A DNA stretch of 64,000 nucleotides, from contig NZ_OY764209.1 of assembly GCF_963668165.1 (NCBI RefSeq), positions 1,550,001-1,614,000 on the forward strand, written 5' to 3'. Made by a program: the position numbers and the translations under genes. The stretch is from Marispirochaeta sp. GTDB lineage: Bacteria > Spirochaetota > Spirochaetia > JC444 > Marispirochaetaceae. The notes under the pieces are model-generated. The model had not been told where the DNA came from, searched no databases, and saw only the letters and a program-made list of their open reading frames with translations. This document shows, piece after piece, positions 51,901 to 59,315 of the stretch (position 1 is the stretch's first letter; each line of letters begins with the position of its first letter).

Positions 51901-52045
51901 CAATCAGGGATGCTTTAACATCCAGTGCGCCTGAGGCCATACATCCACCTCCGGCACACAGCAGTATTGCCGGTTCTTCCCGGGAGGATGCATATTCCCT
52001 GGACAGCTTTTCCAGGTTCGCGGGATCTTGAATGCGTTGAATCAT
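48905..52045 (-). CDS. hydB: HydB (NuoF-like) fused to a GltD/NfnB-type flavoprotein
   Basis: A 1046-residue fusion. Residues 25-105 form a thioredoxin-like [2Fe-2S] domain (C30, C35, C65, C69). Residues 120-540 are NuoF-like with an FMN/NADH site (GLKGRGGAGFPTWMKWEF; CNADEGDPGAFMDRS) and a [4Fe-4S] (SCGKCVPCRVGT, C472/475/478 and C518). From about 545 comes a complete GltD/NfnB-like module with two groups of four cysteines (C548-C565, C600-C612), an FAD site (VAIIGAGPAGLSCGYFLARL) and a second nucleotide site (VIVIGGGNAAVDAARTA). A last Cys group (CGRCLRC) ends it. HydB normally stops after about 600 residues, so the extra flavoprotein could add NADPH as a partner (inferred). Start overlaps the hydC stop (ATGA). 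Confidence 0.92.
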   Translation of the reverse strand: MIQRIQDPANLEKLSREYASSREEPAILLCAGGGCMASGALDVKASLIEALERHNVSIPVKETGCMGPCAAGPVIMIHPEKVVYEKVSPEDADDIVTTHFIEKTILHRLIHRNAASQEEAPKLDAIDFFRNQKKIVLRNCGRIDPGRIEDYYAEEGYSALAKVLTGMKPEAVIQAMKISGLKGRGGAGFPTWMKWEFTRKAEGELKYILCNADEGDPGAFMDRSVLEGDPHSLIEGMAIGAYAIGAREGFVYVRAEYPLAVSRLQKALEQAREAGLLGENILNTGFSFDLSIRMGSGAFVCGEETALINSIEGKRGEPRPRPPFPAQKGLWQKPTLLNNVETYANVPAILMTGPEKYAAIGTEKSSGTKVFALAGAIETSGLVEVPIGTSLGELIYDIGGGIKNGKNYKAAQIGGPSGGCIPREHLSVPLDYENLAELGAIMGSGGLIVMDEDTCMVDVARFFLEFVQEESCGKCVPCRVGTKRMLEILDRICEGNGEEGDIERLIELGTMIKETSLCGLGQTAPNPVLSTIRHFRHEYEDHIRRKHCEAGVCPGLVRAPCQSACPANVDIPGFVSLVREKRYAEALKLHRERNPFAAVCARVCFHTCEDHCRRSTLDEPVSIRGIKRFLVEQEVTIQSPEVRENPENEKRKVAIIGAGPAGLSCGYFLARLGYKPEIFEAESRPGGMLSQTIPAYRLPRETLAREVRMIERMGVRIHTEQRLGKDFTLEGLKEQGYEAVFLALGAPENLPLGVTGEDSEGVVQAVPFLREYNIRGSVPVGRRVIVIGGGNAAVDAARTAIRLEADEVTILYRRSQEQMPAYAEELEEALHEGVALRTLIQPVEIVKDSGGKVNGLRCLPMTLGDFDRTGRRGPKAAQEEAEFIPADQIIIAIGQRLDPKPVLGSLPVETQNDRFIAANPTNGQTSVPWIYAGGDMASGPSSVVSAIGAGERAAVGMDEYLTGENHAFWREEWENDTAYDPDEDPVPYPREKLPTIDVERRRSNFDEVELCWTEASAMRQCGRCLRCDYGKTPVRQQTEEKEAARV

Positions 52046-52572
52046 AACTCCTCCTTGTCATCATCGTCGCGATAGGCTGCGATGATGTCGCGGATCGAGG
52101 TAGGGCGCACCCTTTGGTGTACCTGGTCGTCAATCATCACAACCGGTGCCAGGCCGCAGGCTCCAAAGCAGCGGCCGACCTCCAGACTGAATTGACGGTC
52201 CTCGGTGGTATCCCCGATACCGATACCCAGTGTCTCCTGCATGGCTGCCAGCACCTCTTTTCCTCCCCGGACGTAGCACGCGGTTCCGAGGCAGACCCGG
52301 ACAACATGACGCCCCCGGGGTACGGTGGAAAAGTAGGAATAGAAGCTGACCACTCCGGCTACTTCGCTGAAGGGAATGTCCATGGAACGGGAGATCATGC
52401 GCATCGCCTCCTCAGGGATATACCCAAAGAGATTCTGCGCTGTCTGCAGGGCAGGTATCAGACCGCCTTTCCCGGGATCGAATTGAGGAATTAACTCTTT
52501 GAAACTCATAAGAAGTTCTTGTTCAGATTCCGGCGATGAAACCTGATTGGCAGGGTCTGTCTGCGTCTGCAT
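52042..52572 (-). CDS. hydC: HydC (NuoE-like) [2Fe-2S] subunit
   Basis: A 176-residue NuoE-type subunit, the first gene of the hyd operon. The helical N-terminal part (LIPALQTAQNLFGYIPEEAM) leads to a thioredoxin-like domain with the four [2Fe-2S] cysteines in VCLGTACYVRGGKEV and GRCFGACGLAPVVMI. With HydA and HydB it forms the soluble NAD-linked hydrogenase that, in known relatives, couples H2 to both NADH and ferredoxin. AAGGAGC lies before the ATG. The promoter upstream carries a Rex-like site. Confidence 0.92.
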   Translation of the reverse strand: MQTQTDPANQVSSPESEQELLMSFKELIPQFDPGKGGLIPALQTAQNLFGYIPEEAMRMISRSMDIPFSEVAGVVSFYSYFSTVPRGRHVVRVCLGTACYVRGGKEVLAAMQETLGIGIGDTTEDRQFSLEVGRCFGACGLAPVVMIDDQVHQRVRPTSIRDIIAAYRDDDDKEEL

Positions 52573-52689
52573 ACGGTGCTCCTTTTAAGCGCGGTTATGA
52601 GGAGAACCTCGATTTGACTGTTGCTCTACCGGATGCAGTACTGGTGCAATTGCTGCTTTGTTGTATAGTGAGGATCGACCTCTATAAGA

Positions 52690-52720
52690 AAATTAGCATA
52701 TATTGTGCAATATGTCAAAA
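52690..52720 (-). promoter_or_regulatory. hydCBA promoter overlapped by Rex-like site
   Basis: Minus-strand TTGACA (52713-52718), 17-bp spacer, TAATTT (52690-52695). The plus-strand 18-mer TTGTGCAATATGTCAAAA (52703-52720) agrees with TTGTGAAATATTTCACAA at 15 of 18 positions and overlaps the -35 box, the position expected for repression by Rex. The rest of the 306-bp region 52573-52878 holds no gene I can support. Confidence 0.6.
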
Positions 52721-52878
52721 TATAGTTATGGATAGGCTTCTAATGTGATCCATTATGGAAATAAGTCATATCGTGTATTAAAAATACCACGTTTTTAGAG
52801 GTGCCCATGAATAGTTCATAGTTTATTCACAATTGAGTGTAAAAATCGTCTGTATCAACATGTGCAGATGAGGATGCT

Positions 52879-53166
52879 ATGCTTAATATCCAGAGTAAAA
52901 AACAGGTACTTTCTCGAAAGATTCGCTGGGGAGTGTTGGCTGTCAGTACAGGATTCTTTCTGTTTTTCTCACGGATAATTTCAGTACACTCGATCTGTCC
53001 CATCGGCGGTTTTGAGCTCTTTTTCGAGAGGATGGGTAAACTGGTGCTGCCTTGTAAACCGCGTAAATTACGGATCCCCGAACAAATTAGCCGCTTTCTT
53101 CGCTGGTTTAAATATGGGGCTTTGGCGGCTGTGCTGAATGTATCGGCTGCGGGCTGTGCGGTTTAG
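52879..53166 (+). pseudogene. Truncated NapH/NosR-like Fe-S membrane protein
   Basis: A 95-residue frame. It begins like polyferredoxin membrane proteins: one hydrophobic helix (RWGVLAVSTGFFLFFSRIIS) and HSICPIGGFELFFERMGKL, the usual first Cys-Pro motif. It then passes directly to KPRKLRIPEQISRFLRWFKY, a segment that in full-length relatives follows the second Cys motif, and stops at GCAV where several helices and ferredoxin motifs should follow. The simplest reading is an internal deletion plus early stop; a small functional protein cannot be excluded. Beside the hydrogenase it would have been an electron-transfer protein. The 234 bp after it hold nothing I recognise. Confidence 0.5.
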
Positions 53167-53400
53167 GCGTAAATACCTGAAGGATGGGTTGATAGAGAGG
53201 TTCCCGGTTGTCCACGATCTGCTCGTCCTGTGAAAAAGCAGATACCGCCTTGTACAGGTGGCCTCTGCTTGCGGGAGAAACGGAGGGTAGGACTTTTTTA
53301 CATACACGCAAAACAGAGAAAAAGGCACTACAATAATTCTCTATTATAAGTCTGATTATAACTAAAACTGTCAGGTTTAGCAAGAAAAAATCAAAAAAGA

Positions 53401-54612
53401 ATGGAAATTACTGCTGCTTTGGTCAATACTACTATCCGGAAGCCTATGCGAGTCTCCCCTGGTATTGTGATACTGCTGTGTATAACACTGCTTCTCTGCA
53501 TCAATCTCTTCGGCCTGTATCAGCGTTACGATTATCTGATGCGGACCCCACCTTCCATGACTCCCCGTCAGACTGAGACTTTTGCTTTCAGCTTTGCAGG
53601 CGATATTATGGCGCATGATGTAAATTATCTTAATCCTTCGTACGATGAAATCTACCGCGGTGTCACAGCGTTTCTGCAGGAAGACCTTCTCAGTTTTGCC
53701 AACCTTGAGTTTCCTGTTGATAATTCCAAACCTTTACAGAATTATCCGCACTTCAATGTACATTCGGCCTACGTGGATGCTGCTGTTGAAGCAGGGTTTC
53801 AGGTTTTTTCCGCGGCTAACAATCATTCCGCCGATCAGGGGTCGGAATCCATTGCCGCTACGGCGGCCTATCTTAACAAACTTGCTGATGGCGACGGGAT
53901 CCGGTGGTCAGGGTTACGGGCTCATGCTGATGATCCAATGCTTCCCGAACTGATTGAGGTGAAGGGAATGCGGATCGGGTTTTTAGCGGTTACAGCTTTT
54001 CTGAATCTGGAAGAAGGAAGTTCCCTGGTTTACCGGGTCAATCACAACAATCCGGAACGCCGGGAATCCTTTTTAAAGTATATTCGGAGTATACGGCCGG
54101 GGTATGATCTGTTTATCCTGTCGGTCCATGCAGGTGTGGAGTACGCTTCCCTCCCGCACAGAGGAAAGCATGAATTCTTTTACCAGCTGATTGAAGCAGG
54201 GGTGGATATTGTATGGGGACATCACCCTCATGTTTTGCAGCCCCATGAGGTCCTGACACGACCCGATGGAAGGCGGGGGATAATTATAAATTCCGCCGGA
54301 AACTTTATCAGCGGTCAGACCTGGCACATGAAAACCGACGAGATCGATACCGAGCTGCCTGCCAGGGGAGAAGGGGCGATCTACACGGTCAATCTTGTCC
54401 GGTCTCCGGAAAAAGGGCTTATAATCTGCGGAGTTGATGCTGTTCCGGTAGTAAGCTACCGGGACCCTCAAATGGGAATGATAGTGCGTACCTATGATGA
54501 TGTACTGAAGGACCGCCAAGTTAATCCGAAATGGAAAAGGTTTTACCATCAGAGGAAAGAACCTTTTACGGAAATACTCCAGGAGGCTGATTGGCGTAAT
54601 CTTGCCCCCTGA
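53401..54612 (+). CDS. CapA-family metallophosphatase-like exported protein
   Basis: About 403 residues. An N-terminal membrane anchor (IVILLCITLLLCINLFGLY) is followed by a calcineurin-like domain of the CapA/PgsA family: FSFAGDIMAHDVNY, FANLEFPVDN, SAANNHSADQGSESI, LSVHAGVEYASLPH and VWGHHPHVLQPHEVL, which together give the usual Asp/Asn/His metal ligands. In Bacillus the family takes part in poly-gamma-glutamate synthesis, but most members have unknown substrates and no capsule genes are visible here. The first ATG (53401) and the one at 53446 are both possible starts. Confidence 0.85.
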   Translation: MEITAALVNTTIRKPMRVSPGIVILLCITLLLCINLFGLYQRYDYLMRTPPSMTPRQTETFAFSFAGDIMAHDVNYLNPSYDEIYRGVTAFLQEDLLSFANLEFPVDNSKPLQNYPHFNVHSAYVDAAVEAGFQVFSAANNHSADQGSESIAATAAYLNKLADGDGIRWSGLRAHADDPMLPELIEVKGMRIGFLAVTAFLNLEEGSSLVYRVNHNNPERRESFLKYIRSIRPGYDLFILSVHAGVEYASLPHRGKHEFFYQLIEAGVDIVWGHHPHVLQPHEVLTRPDGRRGIIINSAGNFISGQTWHMKTDEIDTELPARGEGAIYTVNLVRSPEKGLIICGVDAVPVVSYRDPQMGMIVRTYDDVLKDRQVNPKWKRFYHQRKEPFTEILQEADWRNLAP

Positions 54613-54683
54613 AAGCCCCGGAAATAATGCGATCTTTTGAGTCGGAAATAGACAGCTTTCTTTTCTGTCGCTATACTCCCCCC

Positions 54684-56132
54684 ATGGCCTATAAAAATCT
54701 GCAGGATTTTATTAAACACCTCGAATCCAAAGGTGAACTGAAGCGCATCAGCGCGGAGGTTGATCCCCGCCTTGAGATTACCGAGATAACCGACCGGGTC
54801 AGCAAGTCCGGTGGTCCCGCACTTTTATTTGAAAACGCAATCGGATCGGATTTTCCGGTTTTGATTAACGCCTTTGGCTCTTACACCCGTATGGCCATGG
54901 CTCTGGGAGCGGATTCCCTTGAGGATAAGGCTCGGGAATTGGAAGAGCTCATGGAATGGGGCTTTTCCCAGGCCCGGAAACTCGACATCGGGAGTTTTTT
55001 TCCAAAGATGAAGTGGGCCAGGCTCTTTTTTCCCAGCCGGGTAAACAAGGCAGCCTGCCAGGAGGTCGTGGATTACGATCCGGATCTGACGAAACTGCCG
55101 GTACTGACCTGCTGGCCCGAGGACGGCGGTCCCTTTTTTACCCTGCCCATGGTTTTTACCCTTGACCCGGATACAGGAAACCAGAACATGGGCATGTACC
55201 GCATGCAGCGCTTTGATAAAACCAGCACCGGCATGCACTGGCACCATCACAAGGACGGGGCCCACTATTTTCAGAAATACCGGGAACGGGGCGAAAAGAT
55301 GCCCGTGGCGGTAGCCCTGGGGGACGACCCGGCGGTCACCTACGCCGCAACCGCACCCCTGCCGGAGGGGATATCGGAGCTCTTTTTTGCCGGCTACCTT
55401 CGGGGAAAACCGGTGGAGACGGTCAAATGCCTGACCTGCGATATTCAGGTTCCCGCCAATGCCGAGTTTGTGCTTGAGGGTTACGTGGATCCCTCGGAAC
55501 CACTGCGCAGGGAGGGCCCTTTCGGCGACCATACCGGCTATTACTCCCTCTGCGACGAGTACCCGGTTTTTCATGTAACCTGCATTACCCGTAAAAAGAA
55601 ACCCGTGTATCCCGCCACAATTGTGGGACAGCCGCCCATGGAAGACTGCTACATGGCAAAGGCCACGGAGCGGATTTTCCTGCCCCTTCTTAAGCATATG
55701 GCCCCGGAAATACGGGACATGAACCTGCCACTGGAAGGGGTCTTCCACAACTGCGCGATTATCGCCATAAAAAAGCGTTATCCCGGCCAGGTCCACAAAG
55801 TGCTGAATATGCTCTGGGGCCTGGGGCAGATGATGTACACCAAGATGATTATCGTCGTGGATGAGGATGTGGATGTACAGAATGTAAGCACCGTAATGTG
55901 GAAGGTCTTCAACAATATCGACGCACAGCGGGACCTGATCTTCTCCCAGGGTCCTCTTGATACCCTGGACCACGCCTCGCCCCGTCCCCGCTTCGGGACG
56001 CGCCTTGGAGTCGACGCCACCAGAAAAGGCCCCATGGACGGGCACGAACGGGAATGGCCGAATGACATTGTCATGAGCGATGAGATAATCCGCAGAGTCG
56101 ACACGCGCTGGAAGGAGTTCGGCTTTGATTAA
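54684..56132 (+). CDS. ubiD: UbiD-family decarboxylase
   Basis: About 482 residues of the UbiD family, (de)carboxylases that use prenylated FMN and Mn/K. It starts MAYKNLQDFIKHLESKGELK. MGMYRMQRFDKTSTGMHWHH holds the cofactor and metal site, LRREGPFGDHTGYYSL carries the catalytic Glu region, and TIVGQPPMEDCYMAKATERI is also typical. It is the first of six tightly packed genes with ubiA, ubiX (the prenyl-FMN maker) and an ABC importer, so it probably decarboxylates an aromatic acid in quinone or similar synthesis. Start at 54684; an upstream in-frame ATG (54627) is not supported by homology. Confidence 0.92.
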   Translation: MAYKNLQDFIKHLESKGELKRISAEVDPRLEITEITDRVSKSGGPALLFENAIGSDFPVLINAFGSYTRMAMALGADSLEDKARELEELMEWGFSQARKLDIGSFFPKMKWARLFFPSRVNKAACQEVVDYDPDLTKLPVLTCWPEDGGPFFTLPMVFTLDPDTGNQNMGMYRMQRFDKTSTGMHWHHHKDGAHYFQKYRERGEKMPVAVALGDDPAVTYAATAPLPEGISELFFAGYLRGKPVETVKCLTCDIQVPANAEFVLEGYVDPSEPLRREGPFGDHTGYYSLCDEYPVFHVTCITRKKKPVYPATIVGQPPMEDCYMAKATERIFLPLLKHMAPEIRDMNLPLEGVFHNCAIIAIKKRYPGQVHKVLNMLWGLGQMMYTKMIIVVDEDVDVQNVSTVMWKVFNNIDAQRDLIFSQGPLDTLDHASPRPRFGTRLGVDATRKGPMDGHEREWPNDIVMSDEIIRRVDTRWKEFGFD

Positions 56133-57015
56133 GCGCTTCCTCAGCAAGGGCCGCAGAATCGGAAGTGCGGTTATGATTGAGCATACCCTCTTCTCCCTGC
56201 CCTTTGCCGTCGTTGCCCTGCTCTCCGAGAGTGCCGGCAGACCGCCCCTCTCTACGGTGGGCTGGATTCTCCTGGCCGTTGTCGCTGCCAGAAACGGCGC
56301 CAATGCCCTGAACCGCCTGGTGGACGAGAAGATCGACGCGGAGAATCCCCGTACCGCAGGACGGGCTCTGCAGACCGGCAAGGTCCGCCGCATGGAACTG
56401 ATCCTGTTTACCCTGTGCTGCGGGCTGCTGCTGCTCGTTTCTGCCTGGATGCTGAACCCCCTCTGCCTGGCCCTTGTGCCGGCGGCCGGGGCCATTATCC
56501 TGGTCTACTCATATACCAAGCGCTTTACCTGGCTTTGTCACCACTGGCTGGGAATGACCTGTTCCGCAGCGGTTATGGGGACTTTTCTGGCTCTCAGCGG
56601 CAGCTTCCAGTTACGCTTTTTTCCCTTGACGGCGGCGGTGATGTTCTGGGTGGCGGGATTCGATATTATCTATGCTCTGCAGGACATGGAACATGACCGC
56701 AGTAAGGGACTCCACTCAATCCCCGCGCGTTTTGGGGAACTTCCTGCCATGGGTATAACGGCGGCGAGTTTCGTTGTGTTTCTATCCGGAACCATAGTGC
56801 ATGGTATCCTGTATGGCTTTACTGCCTGGTATTATGCCGGGGTGGTTGTTTCCGGCGGGATTCTGGCCTGGGAGCTTGGTATTGCCTGGAAAAATGAGAA
56901 GACCCGGGAAGACCGCATCCCCTTTGCCGCATACCGGCTGAACCAGACCCTGTCGCCGGTATTCATGCTATTTTCTCTGGCAGCGGTCTATCTGCCCGGA
57001 GGGCTCCATGCCTGA
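56125..57015 (+). CDS. ubiA: UbiA-family prenyltransferase
   Basis: A 296-residue membrane protein starting at TTG (56125), overlapping ubiD by 8 bp. The first Asp-rich motif is NALNRLVDEKIDAENPRT (NxxxDxxxD) and the second is LQDMEHDRSKGLHSIPARFG (DxxxD). About eight membrane helices surround them. It transfers a polyprenyl chain to an aromatic acceptor. With UbiD and UbiX it matches the MqnP-MqnL-MqnM trio of the futalosine menaquinone route as well as the ubiquinone enzymes; the acceptor cannot be told here. Confidence 0.9.
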   Translation: MIKRFLSKGRRIGSAVMIEHTLFSLPFAVVALLSESAGRPPLSTVGWILLAVVAARNGANALNRLVDEKIDAENPRTAGRALQTGKVRRMELILFTLCCGLLLLVSAWMLNPLCLALVPAAGAIILVYSYTKRFTWLCHHWLGMTCSAAVMGTFLALSGSFQLRFFPLTAAVMFWVAGFDIIYALQDMEHDRSKGLHSIPARFGELPAMGITAASFVVFLSGTIVHGILYGFTAWYYAGVVVSGGILAWELGIAWKNEKTREDRIPFAAYRLNQTLSPVFMLFSLAAVYLPGGLHA

Positions 57016-57604
57016 GCGGGAACTCCCTCTGATTGTCGCCATAACCGGAGCAAGCGGGGCCGTCTATGGGCTGCGTCTGGTTCAGCTCCTGCTTGAAGAG
57101 GGGGTCCCCCTGTACCTTCTCTTGTCAAAAAACGGCGAAGATGTAATTCTGCAGGAGACCGGCCGGAAAAAGGAGGAGTGGCTGCGGGATTTTCACGCCG
57201 TCGGGAGCATAGCAACACCGGAAACCTCAGATTTCTTTTCTCCCATTGCCTCGGGCTCTTTTCTTACCCGGGGGATGCTTGTGGCCCCCTGTTCCATGGG
57301 GGCCCTGGGAAGGATCGCTTCCGGTACCTCGGACACTTTGGTGGAGCGGGCCGCTGATGTGAGCCTTAAGGAACGGCGACCCCTGGTGCTGCTGACCCGC
57401 GAAACACCGCTTTCTTCGATACATCTGGAAAACATGCTGAAAATTACCCGGGCCGGGGGTATTATCATGCCGCCGGTTCCGGCATTTTATACACAACCGA
57501 AAACCATCGATGAGCTGGTAGACCAGAGCCTCTGTCGGGTCCTTGATCTGCTGGGGCTGCCGTCACAGAAGGCTCGTCGATGGAATTCGGGACAGGAGTC
57601 GTAA
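57008..57604 (+). CDS. ubiX: Flavin prenyltransferase UbiX
   Basis: A 198-residue flavoprotein that builds prenylated FMN for UbiD. The N terminus IVAITGASGAVYGLRLVQLL is the FMN phosphate site; VAPCSMGALGRIASGTSDTL and PLVLLTRETPLSSIHLENML are the signature segments. Length is as in the family. It overlaps ubiA by 8 bp, and its TAA overlaps the ATG of the next gene (TAATG). Confidence 0.93.
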   Translation: MPERELPLIVAITGASGAVYGLRLVQLLLEEGVPLYLLLSKNGEDVILQETGRKKEEWLRDFHAVGSIATPETSDFFSPIASGSFLTRGMLVAPCSMGALGRIASGTSDTLVERAADVSLKERRPLVLLTRETPLSSIHLENMLKITRAGGIIMPPVPAFYTQPKTIDELVDQSLCRVLDLLGLPSQKARRWNSGQES

Positions 57605-58551
57605 TGTCTGTACAACGAGTATTAAGCTTTGTTTTGTTGCTGTTCTTATTTACTTCACTGCTGTTTGCAGGCGGGGGGCGTGATACTTCAGAGGAGCCTC
57701 TGAAGATCGGTCTTCTGCCGGATGCCGATTCCCTTCCTTTTCTGGTTGCCCGGGAAGAGGGTCTTTTTTCTGAAGCACAAGCCGGTATAGAGCTGGTTAT
57801 GTTTCAGAACCCCGTGGAACGGGATGCTGCTTTTCAGGCCGGTCAGATTGACGGCCTCATCGCCGACACCATCGGATCCATGCTTCTATTTACCGGCGGC
57901 ATGGATGTTCAGATCGCGTCGATAACCTCCGGGCGCTACGGGCTTGCCGCCGCTCCGGGATCGGGAGTGACACATCCGCGGGAGCTCGCTGGAAAGGAGA
58001 TCGGTGTCTCTTCCAATACCGTAATCGAGTATGTGGCTTCCAGCCTGCTTACCGAAGCAGGGCTCTCCTTAGCGGATTTTAATCCCCTGGCGGTACCCAG
58101 AATTCCTGTCAGAATGGAGCTGCTTCTGAACGGAAAACTGCCGGCCGCCTGTCTGCCGGAACCCCTCTACTCCCTGGCTGTGGCAAAAGGCGCCCTGCCC
58201 CTGGGAGACAGCAATGCTCTGGGAATGGATCCGGGGGTAATGCTTTTTTCCGGAAAAATTCTGCGGGAAAGGTTCGATGATCTGGTAAAGATGTACCAGG
58301 CTTACTGGCAGGCCTGCCTGAATGTAAATGACAATCCCGACGCGTACCGGGACTTTCTGGTGGACGGTATGGGTTTTCCTCCGGTGATCAGGGAGAGCTT
58401 CTCCTTTGTCGAGTATGTGTATCCGCGGCTTCCGGAAAAACAGGAGATTGACGACGCCGCTGAATGGATGATTCAGCGCGGGATGATAGAGAAGGCTCCC
58501 GCGTACGGTGACCTTTGTTTTTCCGGAGTCGTCGACGAGCTGGAGAAATAA
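57604..58551 (+). CDS. ABC importer substrate-binding protein (NitT/TauT/NMT1 type)
   Basis: A 315-residue exported protein. The signal peptide is RVLSFVLLLFLFTSLLFAGG. The mature part is a two-lobed binding protein of the SsuA/TauA/ThiY kind: IGLLPDADSLPFLVAREEGL, FQAGQIDGLIADTIGSMLLF, ELAGKEIGVSSNTVIEYVAS and LPAACLPEPLYSLAVAKG. Ligands in this family include sulfonates, nitrate and thiamine precursors, and MqnA of menaquinone synthesis has the same fold. The ATG at 57604 follows AGGAG and overlaps the ubiX stop. Its place in a ubiDAX operon hints at an aromatic or prenyl-quinone related ligand (inferred). Confidence 0.87.
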   Translation: MSVQRVLSFVLLLFLFTSLLFAGGGRDTSEEPLKIGLLPDADSLPFLVAREEGLFSEAQAGIELVMFQNPVERDAAFQAGQIDGLIADTIGSMLLFTGGMDVQIASITSGRYGLAAAPGSGVTHPRELAGKEIGVSSNTVIEYVASSLLTEAGLSLADFNPLAVPRIPVRMELLLNGKLPAACLPEPLYSLAVAKGALPLGDSNALGMDPGVMLFSGKILRERFDDLVKMYQAYWQACLNVNDNPDAYRDFLVDGMGFPPVIRESFSFVEYVYPRLPEKQEIDDAAEWMIQRGMIEKAPAYGDLCFSGVVDELEK

Positions 58552-58559
58552 GGGCCTTA

Positions 58560-59315
58560 ATGATTCAAATCCGGAATCTGGATTTTTATTATCCTTCAGG
58601 ACAGCGGGTGTTCCAGGGGCTTTCCCACTCCTTTGAGGCGGGTAAGCTGCACGTTGTAATAGGTCCTTCCGGCTGCGGCAAAACCACCCTGCTCTATCTT
58701 GTCGCGGGACTCCTTTCTCCCGGTCGCGGAGAGCTGCTGCTGAACAGGGAGGTTCCACGCAAGGGCAGAGAGAAGACGGCTGTCATTCTGCAGGATTACG
58801 GGCTTTTTCCCTGGAAGACCGTGTATCAGAATATGGCATTGGGTCTGCGGCTGCGCAGTATCCATCGGGATAAAGAGGCCTCCAGAATCGCCCGGGTCCT
58901 GGGAGAGCTGGGCCTTGCGGGTAAGGAGAAGAACTATCCCGCAACACTCTCCGGGGGAGAGAAGCAGCGCCTCGCGGTGGGACGCTCACTGGTCCTTGAA
59001 CCGGACCTGATGCTCCTGGATGAACCCTTTTCCTCACTCGATGCCATGACCCGGGAACAGCTTCAGGACTATCTGCTCTCGGTCCACCGGAAGAGAGAGA
59101 TGACGATACTCCTTGTTACCCACAGCATCGAGGAAGCCGCCTACGTAAGCGATGAGATACATGTAATGGACATCCGGGGAGAGATAAGCAGTCTCCGCAA
59201 CATATCCTTCAGAGCGGGGGACCGGAAGAGCAGTGATTTTTTTAAAAGCTGCGTGGAGATCAGGAATACCCTGGAGAGTATCGCTGCAAAGACGGCACCG
59301 GGAGCCGGTGGATGA
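58560..59315 (+). CDS. ABC importer ATP-binding protein
   Basis: A 251-residue ATPase of the SsuB/TauB kind, with Walker A VIGPSGCGKTTLLYLVAG, Q-loop ILQDYGLFPWKTVYQNMALG, signature LSGGEKQRLAVGRSL, Walker B LMLLDEPFSSLDA and H-loop LLVTHSIEEA. The start at 58560 (MIQIRNLDFYY) lies 8 bp after the binding-protein stop. It powers the importer formed with the flanking genes. Confidence 0.92.
   Translation: MIQIRNLDFYYPSGQRVFQGLSHSFEAGKLHVVIGPSGCGKTTLLYLVAGLLSPGRGELLLNREVPRKGREKTAVILQDYGLFPWKTVYQNMALGLRLRSIHRDKEASRIARVLGELGLAGKEKNYPATLSGGEKQRLAVGRSLVLEPDLMLLDEPFSSLDAMTREQLQDYLLSVHRKREMTILLVTHSIEEAAYVSDEIHVMDIRGEISSLRNISFRAGDRKSSDFFKSCVEIRNTLESIAAKTAPGAGG

Noticed and set aside
52815..52832. A second Rex-like match (right half TTCACAA) between the hyd promoter and the truncated Fe-S gene
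   Set aside because: Only 11 of 18 positions agree and the left half is lost, so I do not claim an operator.
53108..53383. A 91-residue minus-strand frame between the truncated Fe-S gene and capA
   Set aside because: No motif, no ribosome site, and it overlaps the end of the truncated gene. It could be a decayed gene tail, but nothing supports it.
54825..56495. A 556-residue open frame on the minus strand opposite ubiD and ubiA
   Set aside because: It is antisense to two clear enzymes, has no recognisable motif, and reflects GC-rich codon usage that keeps the opposite frame open. The same holds for the long antisense frames at 14779-16122 and 42516-43901.
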